From Lusitaniella coriacea LEGE 07157 (GTDB lineage Bacteria; Cyanobacteriota; Cyanobacteriia; Cyanobacteriales; Spirulinaceae), in contig NZ_JADEWZ010000039.1 in NCBI RefSeq assembly GCF_015207425.1, forward strand, positions 1-50,623: a stretch of 50,623 nucleotides of DNA, in the 5' to 3' direction. A program made the position numbers and the translations under genes. Positions within the stretch are counted from its first letter, which is position 1. Every line of letters begins with the position of its first letter. Below, in pieces: positions 1 to 9,060 of the stretch. The notes under the pieces were generated by a model. It searched no databases and was not told the DNA's origin. It saw only the letters and a program-made list of their open reading frames with translations.

Positions 1-361
1 AAACACAGCCCCTCAGTTTTCCTCAAATGCTTGTGCCGGACGTTTGCGCCTTGCGGAGGGGCTGTCTTTGGAGGTTTCCTCCAAAGTTTATACGCCCCGT
101 GCGGCGCGGGGTCTCGGCGCTTTACCCCTTCCCCGTCTTCCATCTGATGACTGAATGATTGATAACTGAAAAAACCCATTCCCTGTTCCCTGTTCCCTAT
201 TCCTAGCAAGGGTTTTCAGGGTGTTCACATCAGGCGTAATAGGCAATTTGAAGGATTTGATATCAAAAGTGAGTCTTTGATTTGCCGCTGCAACTTTATG
301 TACCAGGAAGAGAAAGTCGGTATTCCTTATGGAAGAGGGGGTTGCGATAGTTCTCAACGAC
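1..361. repeat. Repeat-filled non-coding region at the window edge
   Basis: No credible gene is seen here. Positions 67-85 form a perfect 8-bp stem with a 3-nt loop (TTTGGAGG/CCTCCAAA), followed by a GC-rich inverted stretch near 94-112. Positions 146-176 are identical to 46379-46409. Tandem 'TTCCCTG/TTCCCTA' heptamers follow at about 180-203. Positions 201-239 match a dispersed repeat also found at 4341-4379 and, inverted and partial, at about 33524-33550. This is typical spacer content of filamentous cyanobacteria. A low-quality ORF across it is made of these repeats. Confidence 0.7.
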
Positions 362-715
362 TTATTCTAATTCCAAGATCAAACTCGGCATTAATCGCTG
401 TAAGTTTTTCAAAGATTTTCCTTGCCAAGGAATAGTATCAGAACCTTTGACAATAACTTGAATTGTTTGTTTTTTACGCAGATTAATAATGAATTTTGAC
501 AGCATACTAATGCCAGAACTATTGAGGAATTCAAGTTCTTTAAGATTTAAAATGATTCTTTTCGGTTCCTCTTCGACGATCTGAGATACTAAGTTTGCGA
601 TTGGCGTATATTCTGCTATTCCACTCAAACGAAGTGAGCCTTTAAAATAGATAATTGTGTTTTCTGGAGCGTACCGAACTGTATAGTTTTCACCCGTAAT
701 TTCCTGAATATCCAT
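362..715 (-). CDS. STAS-like regulator, Slr1659 family
   Basis: This 117-aa protein resembles the cyanobacterial Slr1659-type small regulators, which have a STAS (anti-sigma-factor antagonist) fold. The segment around residues 50-75 has the STAS pattern: a hydrophobic strand ending in 'LNLKELEFLNSSGI', where the two serines sit at the usual phosphorylation position, followed by a helix. It lies 156 bp downstream of the Slr1658-type gene on the same strand, as in other cyanobacteria, so the two probably work as a partner-switching pair. The ATG at 715 was chosen; a TTG at 724, three codons upstream and preceded by GGA, is possible. The family role is inference. The target of the switch is not visible in the window. 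Confidence 0.8.
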   Translation of the reverse strand: MDIQEITGENYTVRYAPENTIIYFKGSLRLSGIAEYTPIANLVSQIVEEEPKRIILNLKELEFLNSSGISMLSKFIINLRKKQTIQVIVKGSDTIPWQGKSLKNLQRLMPSLILELE

Positions 716-871
716 CAATCTCAATATTCCTAAGTTCCAAAGTTATTGAATTTAAAAATCTCAAAAGTTTACACGTTCTAGTAATAGAGAAGGAAATTTT
801 TTCTCGATCGATTTCCTCTTTCTTATTTTCTTATAGGAAAGCGATTTTAACAATAACCATCTAATCTCTAT

Positions 872-1543
872 TTAGATTGTCAGTTGTACCATTGTTGTAA
901 CGGCAAGAGAATCAGCATTTTGGGGGATTTTTTCAAATTTCCAACCTAAATTTGCTAAATAGTCATTTTTCATGGTTAATAGACCCAATCCAGAGGTCAT
1001 ATTATTTTCGTCTTCAGCACTTTTCTCAAGTTGTTGAATATATAATTCTTGGGAATCTGAGTGAATAAACTCATCAATGAATGAGATGAAATTCTCAGAT
1101 TGCGAAATCGAAAGACTATTGGTTGTAAGAAGCAAGACAGTAACTTTTGTTTCTTCAAGTAAGTGCAGTCCAAACTTAATGGGGTAGTGAATTTGTTCGT
1201 TGCTAAATTTCATTGCATTTTCGAGCAACTCGTTGGCGATGAAATTGACTGCACTTTTAATTTCCGCTTGTCGCGCTTGCGTTTGGGGATCGTCATCGGA
1301 ACCGGGAAAGAACGCAATTAAATAGTCCGCAACAAAATCTGCGGATAACCCGTTATTGCGCCAGCGCTGCTGAATTGGAATGGAACTGGGTGAAAAACCA
1401 AGGATTAAAAATTCATGATCTTCAGGTATATTTTCTCTGAAATCTCCAAAGATCTGAGTCATAGTCGTTGCATCCTCTCGAAGGATTGATTGCGGGTCAA
1501 AAATAAGATTGTCAACGAGTTGTAAGTACCGATGGACTGCCAT
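872..1543 (-). CDS. GHKL ATPase-like regulator, Slr1658 family (DUF6272-like)
   Basis: This 223-aa protein has degenerate hallmarks of a GHKL/HATPase fold: an N-box-like 'NELLENAMKFS' in the middle and a glycine motif 'TSGLGLLTMKND' near the C-terminus. It matches what is known of the cyanobacterial Slr1658 group, which is related to SiaB-type kinases that phosphorylate STAS proteins. The STAS-like gene follows directly on the same strand, which supports a kinase/antagonist pair. No membrane segment or sensor domain is seen. The start is uncertain: the ATG at 1543 is used, and a TTG four codons upstream is the alternative. Neither has a convincing Shine-Dalgarno sequence. Confidence 0.78.
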   Translation of the reverse strand: MAVHRYLQLVDNLIFDPQSILREDATTMTQIFGDFRENIPEDHEFLILGFSPSSIPIQQRWRNNGLSADFVADYLIAFFPGSDDDPQTQARQAEIKSAVNFIANELLENAMKFSNEQIHYPIKFGLHLLEETKVTVLLLTTNSLSISQSENFISFIDEFIHSDSQELYIQQLEKSAEDENNMTSGLGLLTMKNDYLANLGWKFEKIPQNADSLAVTTMVQLTI

Positions 1544-1663
1544 ACGTTTGGGCAATAAAGGGTTGCTAAAGGTTTTTCCCTCTACCGCGATCGCGGTATC
1601 GATCGAAGTCCATGCCTATGCTATTCGAGAATGGATAGATTCGTCGAGGATTGTCTCAATTTA

Positions 1664-2353
1664 CTAATTTTTCTCAATGTAAATACAGTGGCGCGTACTT
1701 TGCGTTAAGGGAAGCTTTAGGGGTTCGATTGCCGCGATCGCGCCCCCCCATTGATGCAGTCCCGATTCGAGTTCTGCTTGCTCCTGTTCGCTCCAGCGTC
1801 CCCGATAGAGGATTGCCGTTCCCCCCAACTTGAGAAAGGGTAATGCGTACTGAGCGCACAAAGAAGCAGTGCCAATGGCTCTGAGCAGGGCGAGATCGTA
1901 CTTTTGGTGGTGTGGAGGCGCGCGCCCGATTTGCTCGGCTCTACCGAGGAGCGCGATCGCGTTGGCAATGCCTAAGTCTGCAATAAGGCGATCGAGGAAG
2001 TGAATTTTTTTGCGAGTGGAATCGAGGAGGGTAATGGAGGAGGTGGGATGCGCGATCGCGTGGGGCAATCCGGGAAATCCCGCACCCGTGCCAATATCAA
2101 TAACGTTCAAGGCGCAATCCTGCGGAAATCGCGCGAAGACTCCTGCTAAAGAATCCCAAAGATGCTTTTCCCAAAACTCCTTCGGTTCGGTGATGCGGGT
2201 TAGGTTCAATTGACGATTGCCTTCTAAAATCTCCTCGTATAACCGTTCCATCAGGTGCGTTTGCTCTGGGGTGGGTTGCCATCCTAATGTGGTTTGCCAA
2301 AGGTTATCGAGATTGGGGAGTGCGGGAAGGGAAGATTGAGTCATTTCAGTCAT
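1664..2353 (-). CDS. rsmG: 16S rRNA (guanine-527-N7) methyltransferase RsmG
   Basis: RsmG (GidB) methylates N7 of G527 in the 530 loop of 16S rRNA using S-adenosylmethionine. The 229-aa length is normal. Motif I, 'VIDIGTGAGFPGLPHAI', is the diagnostic RsmG signature, followed by 'ITLLDSTRKKIHFL' for the second SAM contact and 'DLALLRAIG' downstream. The N-terminal helix region with 'NLTRI' and 'FWEKHLWDSL' is also typical. Two in-frame ATGs (2353 and 2344) precede the conserved region; the first is used. It stands alone between the regulator pair and a lone ABC ATPase. Confidence 0.95.
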   Translation of the reverse strand: MTEMTQSSLPALPNLDNLWQTTLGWQPTPEQTHLMERLYEEILEGNRQLNLTRITEPKEFWEKHLWDSLAGVFARFPQDCALNVIDIGTGAGFPGLPHAIAHPTSSITLLDSTRKKIHFLDRLIADLGIANAIALLGRAEQIGRAPPHHQKYDLALLRAIGTASLCAQYALPFLKLGGTAILYRGRWSEQEQAELESGLHQWGGAIAAIEPLKLPLTQSTRHCIYIEKN

Positions 2354-2599
2354 CAGCGCCTGACGGCGAGGCAGAGGGCAGTGGGCAGTAGGCAGATGGG
2401 GTAAGCCTACGCCGACAGAGAAAGTGAGAAACTTGTTTAATCCTCATCGTACAAGGGTTTGAGGAACTGAGCGCAATTTTTAGTTTCTGGAGAGTCATCA
2501 GTTATCAGTGACAACCGCCTCAAGCGGGTAGCTGGGTATCGGCGATCTTTTTTTCTTTATCCCCTTGAAATTAAGAGACTTGAAACCTCTTTTTTTAGG
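2354..2599. repeat. Short repetitive spacer
   Basis: No gene is seen. Positions about 2366-2396 hold a run of the degenerate unit 'GGGCAGT/GGCAG', the kind of short tandem heptamer common in filamentous cyanobacterial spacers. Confidence 0.5.
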
Positions 2600-3274
2600 T
2601 TATGCAGAAACAATATTTTGGGGTTTTTTACTCAACAATTCCGTCGGATTGACGGATTCTAAATGACCGTGGCTAATGCGCCAACATCGATCGGCAATTT
2701 CGAGTAATTCTCCGGCATCGTGAGTCACAACTAACAGCGTCCAGTGAATTTTGAGTTTTGCGAGTAATTTTACCAATTGACGGCGCATCGACCAATCTAA
2801 TCCGGCTGTGGGTTCGTCGAGCATGAGCAGGTTGGGTTGACGAATGAGCTGCACGGCGAGGGCAAGGCGGCGCTGTTGTCCGCCACTCAGGGTGTTGGGA
2901 GAGGTACTGAAGGATAAATGCTCCAATCCGACTTCTTGGAGTGCTGTTTTCACTTGTTCGGTGCTTAATTCTGGATGTCCCAAGCGCAATTCTTCTAAAA
3001 TGCTACTGCCGCAGAAGTGGCGTTCGGGGAACTGAAAGACTAAACCTCCCAACCATTGTAAGTCGAGGGAGGTGAGTTCGCGATCGCGCCAAAATAAACC
3101 GCCACTGGTGGGTTCTGCCAGTCCGGAGAGGAGTTCGAGAAGTGTCGATTTTCCCGAACCGCTTGGCCCGATCACTAACCCTAGTTCCTGGGGAGCGAGC
3201 TGGAGATCGATGCCTTTAAGAATGGGTTCTGGGGTAGCGGGAGGGTGATAGACCAGGTTTTTAAGATAGAGCAT
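2600..3274 (-). CDS. ABC transporter ATP-binding protein, ECF/CbiO-like, without partner
   Basis: This 224-aa nucleotide-binding domain has a Walker A 'GPSGSGKST' at residues 36-44, Q-loop 'VFQFPERHF', signature 'LSGGQQRR', Walker B 'LLMLDEPT' and switch histidine 'VVTHD'. The 'QFPE' Q-loop is typical of EcfA/CbiO-type ATPases that energise metal or vitamin uptake. No permease or substrate-binding gene lies beside it, so it either pairs with a membrane component elsewhere or belongs to the soluble cyanobacterial/chloroplast group (ABCI11-like), which has been linked to metal homeostasis. The substrate cannot be read from the sequence. Confidence 0.88.
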   Translation of the reverse strand: MLYLKNLVYHPPATPEPILKGIDLQLAPQELGLVIGPSGSGKSTLLELLSGLAEPTSGGLFWRDRELTSLDLQWLGGLVFQFPERHFCGSSILEELRLGHPELSTEQVKTALQEVGLEHLSFSTSPNTLSGGQQRRLALAVQLIRQPNLLMLDEPTAGLDWSMRRQLVKLLAKLKIHWTLLVVTHDAGELLEIADRCWRISHGHLESVNPTELLSKKPQNIVSA

Positions 3275-3358
3275 TCAACAACGATAGGGGCATTGTGAGA
3301 GCAATTCTCATTCGACCTTAACATTATTTTTAGGAAGCAGCCGCGATCGCGGACAGAA

Positions 3359-4171
3359 CTAGGATTGGCTGAGGTCGCTTTCTGTTGCTGGAGAGAGGGG
3401 CAAGCGTTTGTATTTTAGGAAGAACCCTGTAGTAATCAAAAGCGCGATCGCGATCGCGCCCCAAGCCAAATAACTCGGCAGCCAAAACACCGCTTCAATC
3501 CCATTCACTTCCCCCGCTTGCAACTGCCATATCAACTGATTCCCATTCTTGCGAACCAGTGGCGCGACGCTGCCACTCTCGCTAGGAATATTCTTCGCAC
3601 CCCAAGGCGCGGTTAAGCTAAAATCGAGGTCGAGCAAGGATTCTGGACTGACGATTAACGCCCCATCCTCAGAAAGCACCCCCAAACCCCGCAAATCGAT
3701 GGTCAGTTGCAAGCGATCGCGCTCAAACAACAGCCAGTTACTCTGATTGAGTTGCATTCGGGATTGCACCCGAACAAATCCAACTTCCCGATCGCGCGTG
3801 GTTGAGGGTTGTCGATTGGGGCTAAAAAAGCGATTGAATTTTTCAACCAATTCCTCTCCATTGCTAAAAGGAATCGTCACCACCATTTCTTGAGCGTCAA
3901 TGTTTTGCGTCCGCCCTTTCAGCGCCTTAGCGCGGCGCTCAAAAGTATCTAACCATTTTTTCGCCTCAACTTGATTGAAAGCTGTTAGCTGCTCGCCTAG
4001 GCGAATATGCTGGACGATCGCGCCCCGATATTGCCCCTTAACGTCGATGCCCACATCGTAGCCGACGCAACCTGAAAGAAACAAAACGGACAGAATCAGA
4101 AAGCTAAAGAACGCTAAACGAGAGGGAAAAAAGCGAACTCTACGGCGCAGGCGCGATCGAGGAAATTTCAT
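3359..4171 (-). CDS. DUF3153 lipoprotein with C-terminal membrane anchor
   Basis: This 270-aa protein matches the cyanobacterial DUF3153 family, whose function is unknown. It has a very basic N-terminus, a hydrophobic stretch and a lipobox 'LSGC', so it is probably a lipoprotein. The exported part is mostly beta-type sequence. One more hydrophobic helix near the C-terminus ('WGAIAIALLITTGFF') precedes a basic cytoplasmic tail. The start at 4171 is preferred because AGGAG lies nine bases upstream; an ATG at 4195 would add eight residues and place that ribosome site inside the gene. Confidence 0.82.
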   Translation of the reverse strand: MKFPRSRLRRRVRFFPSRLAFFSFLILSVLFLSGCVGYDVGIDVKGQYRGAIVQHIRLGEQLTAFNQVEAKKWLDTFERRAKALKGRTQNIDAQEMVVTIPFSNGEELVEKFNRFFSPNRQPSTTRDREVGFVRVQSRMQLNQSNWLLFERDRLQLTIDLRGLGVLSEDGALIVSPESLLDLDFSLTAPWGAKNIPSESGSVAPLVRKNGNQLIWQLQAGEVNGIEAVFWLPSYLAWGAIAIALLITTGFFLKYKRLPLSPATESDLSQS

Positions 4172-4195
4172 CAGAGCAGGCTCCTGTGGCAACAT

Positions 4196-4418
4196 CCCAA
4201 TATTGTGCCTTTTTTTCGGTCATTTCTTCAGTCGTCGTTTGCGGTTTTTAAGATACGCTTAATGTCTATTAGAAGCTAAAGCCCTTACTCTGCGGTAATT
4301 TCTTCTGACTCTTCCCTGTTCCCTGTTCCCTATTCCCTTGTCCTAGCAAGGGTTTCAGGGTGTTCGCATCAGGCGTAAGATTTAAAGCGTAATTTGCTTA
4401 GATCCCCTTACCCTCTAC
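4196..4418. repeat. Dispersed repeat in spacer
   Basis: No gene is seen. 'TTCCCTG/TTCCCTA' heptamers at about 4314-4337 run into a copy (4341-4379) of the repeat also found at 201-239. Confidence 0.6.
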
Positions 4419-5129
4419 TTACCACAATCCCCGCACGGGATCGGAGGGCGAGAATAAGAAAGATAGTCCCAATTGACTCAAAAGGGATTTGAAATCGTCC
4501 AGATCCGGAAGGTCTAGCCGAAAATCCCGAAACAATCCGGAAAACACCCGAAGGATGCTCTCTAATTCTTCCGTTGTGATGGGTTCGACTTCGCCCAAGG
4601 TTCCTTCAGGGCTAATTTTTAGCTTTTCTAAGGCTGCAACAGAGACGGGTTCTTCATCAAGATTTTCTAAGTTCAGTATCTCAACTGACCCTTCTAGCAC
4701 TTTAATATGCCCTTGATTAATCGCATCTTTTTCCATCAGGTACAGCGTGCCGCGAGTAACCGCGACCACAGAACCGACGCATCCCCTTGCGGGTCCCCCC
4801 ACAATAGCTCGACCGCGATTGAGTCGCACGCATTGACTGCCAACGATTAAAGAGGAATTGCGGCCAAGGCGAATTCCTGCATTATTATTGAGTCGCAGTG
4901 CAACCCGCGCCCGTCCTGTCCGAATTTGTTGACCCCGCCCCGCAGTACTATTTCTTCGGGCTTTTCGGTTTTGGATATATACTTGATCGCTATCGAGAAT
5001 TTCGACAACCGTTGCTTGGGTGATTTGTTGCGCGATCGCGGGAGTTCGCGGCAGCGCGATCGCGCAGGTTAAACAAAAACTGCAAAGCATCAAGCCCAAT
5101 AGCCGCACGAAACGGTTTTTATGTCCCAT
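4419..5129 (-). CDS. Exported FecR-domain-like protein
   Basis: This 236-aa protein has a clear signal peptide (basic start, hydrophobic core around residues 10-28, Ala-rich cleavage region 'AIAQQ'). The mature part fits the FecR beta-domain: 'VYIQNRKARRNSTAGRGQQIRTG', then 'ARVALRLNNNAGIRLG', then a segment with two cysteines and 'VAVTRGTLYL...IKVLEGSVEIL'. Such cyanobacterial proteins are periplasmic and lack the sigma-regulator tail. No fecI-like sigma gene or TonB receptor is nearby, so iron signalling is not supported. The ATG at 5129 is chosen over a TTG two codons upstream. Confidence 0.75.
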   Translation of the reverse strand: MGHKNRFVRLLGLMLCSFCLTCAIALPRTPAIAQQITQATVVEILDSDQVYIQNRKARRNSTAGRGQQIRTGRARVALRLNNNAGIRLGRNSSLIVGSQCVRLNRGRAIVGGPARGCVGSVVAVTRGTLYLMEKDAINQGHIKVLEGSVEILNLENLDEEPVSVAALEKLKISPEGTLGEVEPITTEELESILRVFSGLFRDFRLDLPDLDDFKSLLSQLGLSFLFSPSDPVRGLW

Positions 5130-5274
5130 AGTCAATCTCTTTCCGGGGTAGACGTGAGTACAAATATTATCTGAGTAGAGTAATAAAACCTGACCTTAAG
5201 GCTTTGTTGGCGTTAGGTCTTTCACTTCTAGCTTAGACGATCGATGGGTGCGATCGCGGGGCAACCGGGCTTTT

Positions 5275-6639
5275 TTAGAGATGTTTGTCGATCGCGTGGC
5301 GATACTCGCTCTTTTGTTTCACGCCTTTTAATTCTTGCACCAATTCCTTATCTTTAAACAGTTGAACCGTTGGCGTTCCGGTGACCTGAGCATTTTGGGC
5401 AATCTCCGATTCTGCATCGATATCGATTTCGATAAAGTGAATTTTGCTGTCGTATTCGCCCACGACTTTATTGAGAATGGGTTTGAGGGTATGACAAGGG
5501 CCGCAGTTGGGGGAGATGTATTTGACCAAGAGGACGCGATCGCTCTCGTGGAATAATTTACGCAGGGCATAGCCTCCATAGTGGCGCGTTGCATCGAGGG
5601 AAAAAGTTTCTTCCGTATCCGCAACAGTCTTCTCTTCTTCTACTGCAATGCACTCTTCCGACTCCGGACGTTGATGAAACTCCTGAATTAAATCCCGTTC
5701 TCCCAGCCATCGTTCTGCCAAAAGAGCCGCCATACAACCCGTTCCTGCCGCCGTTACTGCTTGGCGGTACTCGCGATCCTGCACGTCTCCCGCCGCAAAA
5801 ACGCCATCTACACTCGTTGCCACAGAATCCGGTTGCGTCTTAATGTATCCCACCTCATCGAGATCGAGTTGCTCCTTAAACAGCGACGTATTCGGAGTAT
5901 GGCCGATCGCGTAAAACAGTCCTCGTACTTCTAACTCTCTCACTTCTCCAGTTTGAGTATTGGAAATTTTCACCCCATTCATGCGATTGTTTTCACCAAA
6001 AACATCAACAGGTTCCGTATTCCAATGGACGGTGATTTTGGGATTTTTCAATACGCGATCCTGCATCGCTTTACTGGCACGCATTTCATCCCGTCGCACC
6101 AATAGATGCACGTGGGAACCGTATTTAGTTAAATACACCGCTTCCTCTGCTGCCGAGTCGCCACCGCCGACAACCGCGAGTTCTTCGCTTTTGAAAATGG
6201 GGGTTGCGCCGTCGCAAATGGCACAGGCAGAAATTCCATTACTCCAATACTGCGCTTCTGAGGGGAGGTTTAAGCGCTTGGCAGTGGCTCCTGTTGCGAT
6301 AATCAAACTATGGGTTTTAACTTCTCTCTCCGCAGAACGGACGGTAAAGGGACGTTGGGAGAGATCCACCTCAACCACATCCTCTGTATAGCACTCCGTT
6401 CCCCAGCGTTCCGCTTGAGCCTTCATGCGATCCATTAATTTGGGGCCGGTGATACCTTCGGGGAAACCGGGAAAGTTTTCTACTTCCGTTGTTGTCATCA
6501 GTTGTCCTCCCGGCAACCCTCCGGCTTGAAAGCCTTCAAACATCAGGGGTTTTAGGTTTGCTCGCGCGGCATAAATAGCGGCGGTATATCCCGCAGGGCC
6601 CGAACCAATAATGACTAGATTTTCTATTGTATTGCTCAT
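5275..6639 (-). CDS. trxB: NADPH-dependent thioredoxin reductase with fused thioredoxin domain (NTRC)
   Basis: This 454-aa fusion has an FAD/NADPH thioredoxin reductase domain (about 1-310) and a C-terminal thioredoxin domain (about 345-454). Visible motifs are the FAD-binding '[10 protein letters not shown]' at residues 12-21, redox pair 'CAIC' at 139-142, the NADPH site '[10 protein letters not shown]', the FAD-closing 'FAAGDVQD', and the thioredoxin active site 'CGPC' at 379-382. NTRC-type fusions occur in chloroplasts and many cyanobacteria, where NADPH reduces 2-Cys peroxiredoxin and redox-regulated enzymes even in darkness. It is a single-gene unit, divergent from the methyltransferase gene across a 289-bp spacer. 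No clear Shine-Dalgarno is seen. Confidence 0.96.
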   Translation of the reverse strand: MSNTIENLVIIGSGPAGYTAAIYAARANLKPLMFEGFQAGGLPGGQLMTTTEVENFPGFPEGITGPKLMDRMKAQAERWGTECYTEDVVEVDLSQRPFTVRSAEREVKTHSLIIATGATAKRLNLPSEAQYWSNGISACAICDGATPIFKSEELAVVGGGDSAAEEAVYLTKYGSHVHLLVRRDEMRASKAMQDRVLKNPKITVHWNTEPVDVFGENNRMNGVKISNTQTGEVRELEVRGLFYAIGHTPNTSLFKEQLDLDEVGYIKTQPDSVATSVDGVFAAGDVQDREYRQAVTAAGTGCMAALLAERWLGERDLIQEFHQRPESEECIAVEEEKTVADTEETFSLDATRHYGGYALRKLFHESDRVLLVKYISPNCGPCHTLKPILNKVVGEYDSKIHFIEIDIDAESEIAQNAQVTGTPTVQLFKDKELVQELKGVKQKSEYRHAIDKHL

Positions 6640-6928
6640 TTTTTAAATAAACTCATAACGACTACGCATTAAATAATAGTATAGCGTCTTCGATCCGCGA
6701 TCGACGATCCAAGCGAGTGCTAAAAAGGAGAAATATAGATGCGCTGATTTCCCCCTTCCCCATCTGATGACTGAAAAGTCCCCGTGTCAGCCTCAGTCAC
6801 AATTTAAATGCATAGAAGCTTATTTCAGGAGTAATCGTCTCGCGATCGCGCGGTGTAATTCCTTCGGATATACTTTTTTCATTACGCTGCGTTATCGCGC
6901 GATTGACACATCTCTTTAATAAACTTCT

Positions 6929-7840
6929 ATGACTGCAACAACATCCCCTGGTATTGCCTCCCGTTTGGTGAATGGAATCCTTGCAATTAAACCCCTGGCA
7001 AATTTTGCGAAAACAAAGGCGCGTACAATGATGATCGATCGCGCGGAGGAAATGGGGGTTCCTTGGCGCAAGCGGGTGAAGGAGTTTGGAACCTACGAGT
7101 GGGATAGCCGTTTCCAGCAAGTGTGCGATTCTCAACTCACCTACCCGGACTATTATTTGACCTCGTTCCATGCTTACGATAGCGGGAATTTGAGCTGGAA
7201 AGCGGCGTGGGAAGTGGAATGTGCGGCGTATGCGGTTCACGCAAAGATTTGGCCCGATGCGGGGGTGAAAGGGGATGCGCAATTGCGACAAAGCTATCAC
7301 GAGGTGATGACGCGGGAGATTCCCATTCAACCCGAAACCGTTCTCGATTTAGGGTGTGGCGTGGGGATGAGTACGTTTGCCTTGCAAGATGTTTATCGGT
7401 CGGCAAAGGTGACGGGGGTCGATCTTTCCCCTTATTTCCTCTCAGTGGCTCAGTACAATAGTGAAGAGCGCAATGCAGATATCGCTTGGAAACACGCTTC
7501 CGCAGAGGCGACGGGTTTGCAGTCGGGATCTTTTGATTTGGTGTCTGCTTGTTTGATGTTCCATGAATTGCCCCAGGAGGCATCGTTGCAAATTCTAACA
7601 GAAGCGCGGCGATTGTTGCGTCCGGGGGGATACTTGGCGATTATGGATATGAATCCAAGATCGGAGGTTTTTCTGAAAATGCCCCCTTATATTCTCACGT
7701 TGCTTAAGAGTACAGAACCCTATTTAGATCGGTATTTTAGTTTGGATTTCAGTCGCGCGATCGCGGATGCAGGATTTGAAACCCCCACCATCGCCTACAA
7801 CAGTCCCCGCCACCGCACAATTATTGCCAAAACTCGCTAA
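6929..7840 (+). CDS. Class I SAM-dependent methyltransferase
   Basis: This 303-aa protein has a Methyltransf_11/25-type core from about residue 136: SAM motif I 'VLDLGCGVGMSTF' (138-150), acidic motif 'VTGVDLSPYFL', motif 'SFDLVSACLMFHELP', and 'EARRLLRPGGYLAIMDMNP'. A roughly 130-residue N-terminal region, predicted soluble and conserved in cyanobacterial homologues, precedes it. The UbiE-like core does not fix the substrate, which may be a lipid, quinone or sugar. The gene lies 68 bp upstream of a GT4 glycosyltransferase on the same strand, which may hint at a shared modification pathway, but this is inference. Confidence 0.85.
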   Translation: MTATTSPGIASRLVNGILAIKPLANFAKTKARTMMIDRAEEMGVPWRKRVKEFGTYEWDSRFQQVCDSQLTYPDYYLTSFHAYDSGNLSWKAAWEVECAAYAVHAKIWPDAGVKGDAQLRQSYHEVMTREIPIQPETVLDLGCGVGMSTFALQDVYRSAKVTGVDLSPYFLSVAQYNSEERNADIAWKHASAEATGLQSGSFDLVSACLMFHELPQEASLQILTEARRLLRPGGYLAIMDMNPRSEVFLKMPPYILTLLKSTEPYLDRYFSLDFSRAIADAGFETPTIAYNSPRHRTIIAKTR

Positions 7841-7908
7841 TTTAGTCCCCTTTTGTAAAGAATCGCATTTTAAATGTCGCAGTAATAAAAGTACAGTCCA
7901 TTAACTGA

Positions 7909-9060
7909 ATGTCAAAAACAATCCTAATCTATCGCGACGAACTCTTACCCTACTCCGAAACCTTCATCCCCGCTCAAGTGGAACAATATTCCCGCTACAC
8001 CGGATTTTATGCGGGTACGTCTCGCCATCGCAAAGCCAACTATCCCTTACCCAAGGAACGAACTCTCGTTCTTAGCGATATTGCCAAACTCTCAGAAAAA
8101 CGAAAAATCTTTTTCCTAGCAACGGGATACGGGTATCCGCAATGGTTTGAGCAGTTGCAGCAACTCTCCCCAAGCCTGATTCACGCACACTTTGGCTTGA
8201 GTGGTGTTTGGGCGCTTCCCATCGCCAAACGCCTTCAGGTTCCTTTAGTTGTGACGTTCCACGGCTACGATATCACGCTGAATGCTTGGAGCGCGAACCG
8301 CAGCGATATTTATGGACCCAAACCCCTTCCCCAGGTTTATCTGTGGCGGCGCAAGCGTTTGTTTAAGGAAGCGAGTTGCTGCATTGCCGTGTCGGAGTTT
8401 ATTCGTTCTCAACTGATTGCCAAGGGATGTCCGCCAGAGAAAATTGAAGTGTGTTATATCGGCGTGGATGTGGAACGGTTTCGTCCGGATTTAACCCTTG
8501 CGCGTCAACCTGTGGTGCTGTTTGTGGGGCGATTGGTGGAAAAGAAGGGGTGTCAATATTTGATTCAAGCAATGGCTGCGGTGCAGTCGGCGATGCCGGA
8601 ATTGGAATTGGTTGTTATTGGAGATGGAAAATTACGCGCGGATTTAGAGGCACAGGCGAAAGCTTCTTTGCAACACTACCGCTTTTTAGGGGTTCAATCC
8701 TCCGATGCGGTGCGGGAATGGATGAATCGTGCGTTAATGCTTTGCGTTCCCAGCGTTACCGATGCAACGGGGAATTCTGAAGGATTGCCGATTACGGTAC
8801 TCGAAGCGCAAGCAATGCATCTTCCGGTGGTGGGTTCGATTCATGCAGGAATTCCCGAAGCGATTGTGGAGGGGGAAACGGGGTTATTAGCGGAAGAACG
8901 GAATGGACAGCAACTCGCTGAAAAGATTTTAACCTTTGCGGGGGACGAAGGGTTAAGGGAAAAGTGCGCGATCGCGGCGCGCCAACAAGTGGAACAAAAG
9001 TTCAATTTAAAACAGAATACAACTCAACTCGAAGCCTTGTACGATCGCCTTTTGAGTTAG
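7909..9060 (+). CDS. GT4 family glycosyltransferase
   Basis: This 383-aa GT-B glycosyltransferase has 'LIHAHFGLSGVWALPIAKRLQVPLVVTFHGYD' features in the N-lobe, 'VLFVGRLVEKKG' at the start of the C-lobe, and the nucleotide-sugar motif 'EGLPITVLEAQAMHLPVVGS', whose E-x7-E pattern defines GT4. Together these resemble colanic-acid-type transferases (WcaL-like), suggesting exopolysaccharide or surface glycan synthesis. The donor and acceptor are unknown. The stop overlaps the convergent tpsB stop by four bases, so the two transcription units run into each other. Confidence 0.9.
   Translation: MSKTILIYRDELLPYSETFIPAQVEQYSRYTGFYAGTSRHRKANYPLPKERTLVLSDIAKLSEKRKIFFLATGYGYPQWFEQLQQLSPSLIHAHFGLSGVWALPIAKRLQVPLVVTFHGYDITLNAWSANRSDIYGPKPLPQVYLWRRKRLFKEASCCIAVSEFIRSQLIAKGCPPEKIEVCYIGVDVERFRPDLTLARQPVVLFVGRLVEKKGCQYLIQAMAAVQSAMPELELVVIGDGKLRADLEAQAKASLQHYRFLGVQSSDAVREWMNRALMLCVPSVTDATGNSEGLPITVLEAQAMHLPVVGSIHAGIPEAIVEGETGLLAEERNGQQLAEKILTFAGDEGLREKCAIAARQQVEQKFNLKQNTTQLEALYDRLLS

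Noticed and set aside
88-357. 89-aa ORF on the minus strand
   Set aside because: It is translated from heptamers and the dispersed repeat shared with 4341-4379; no ribosome site or protein-like pattern.
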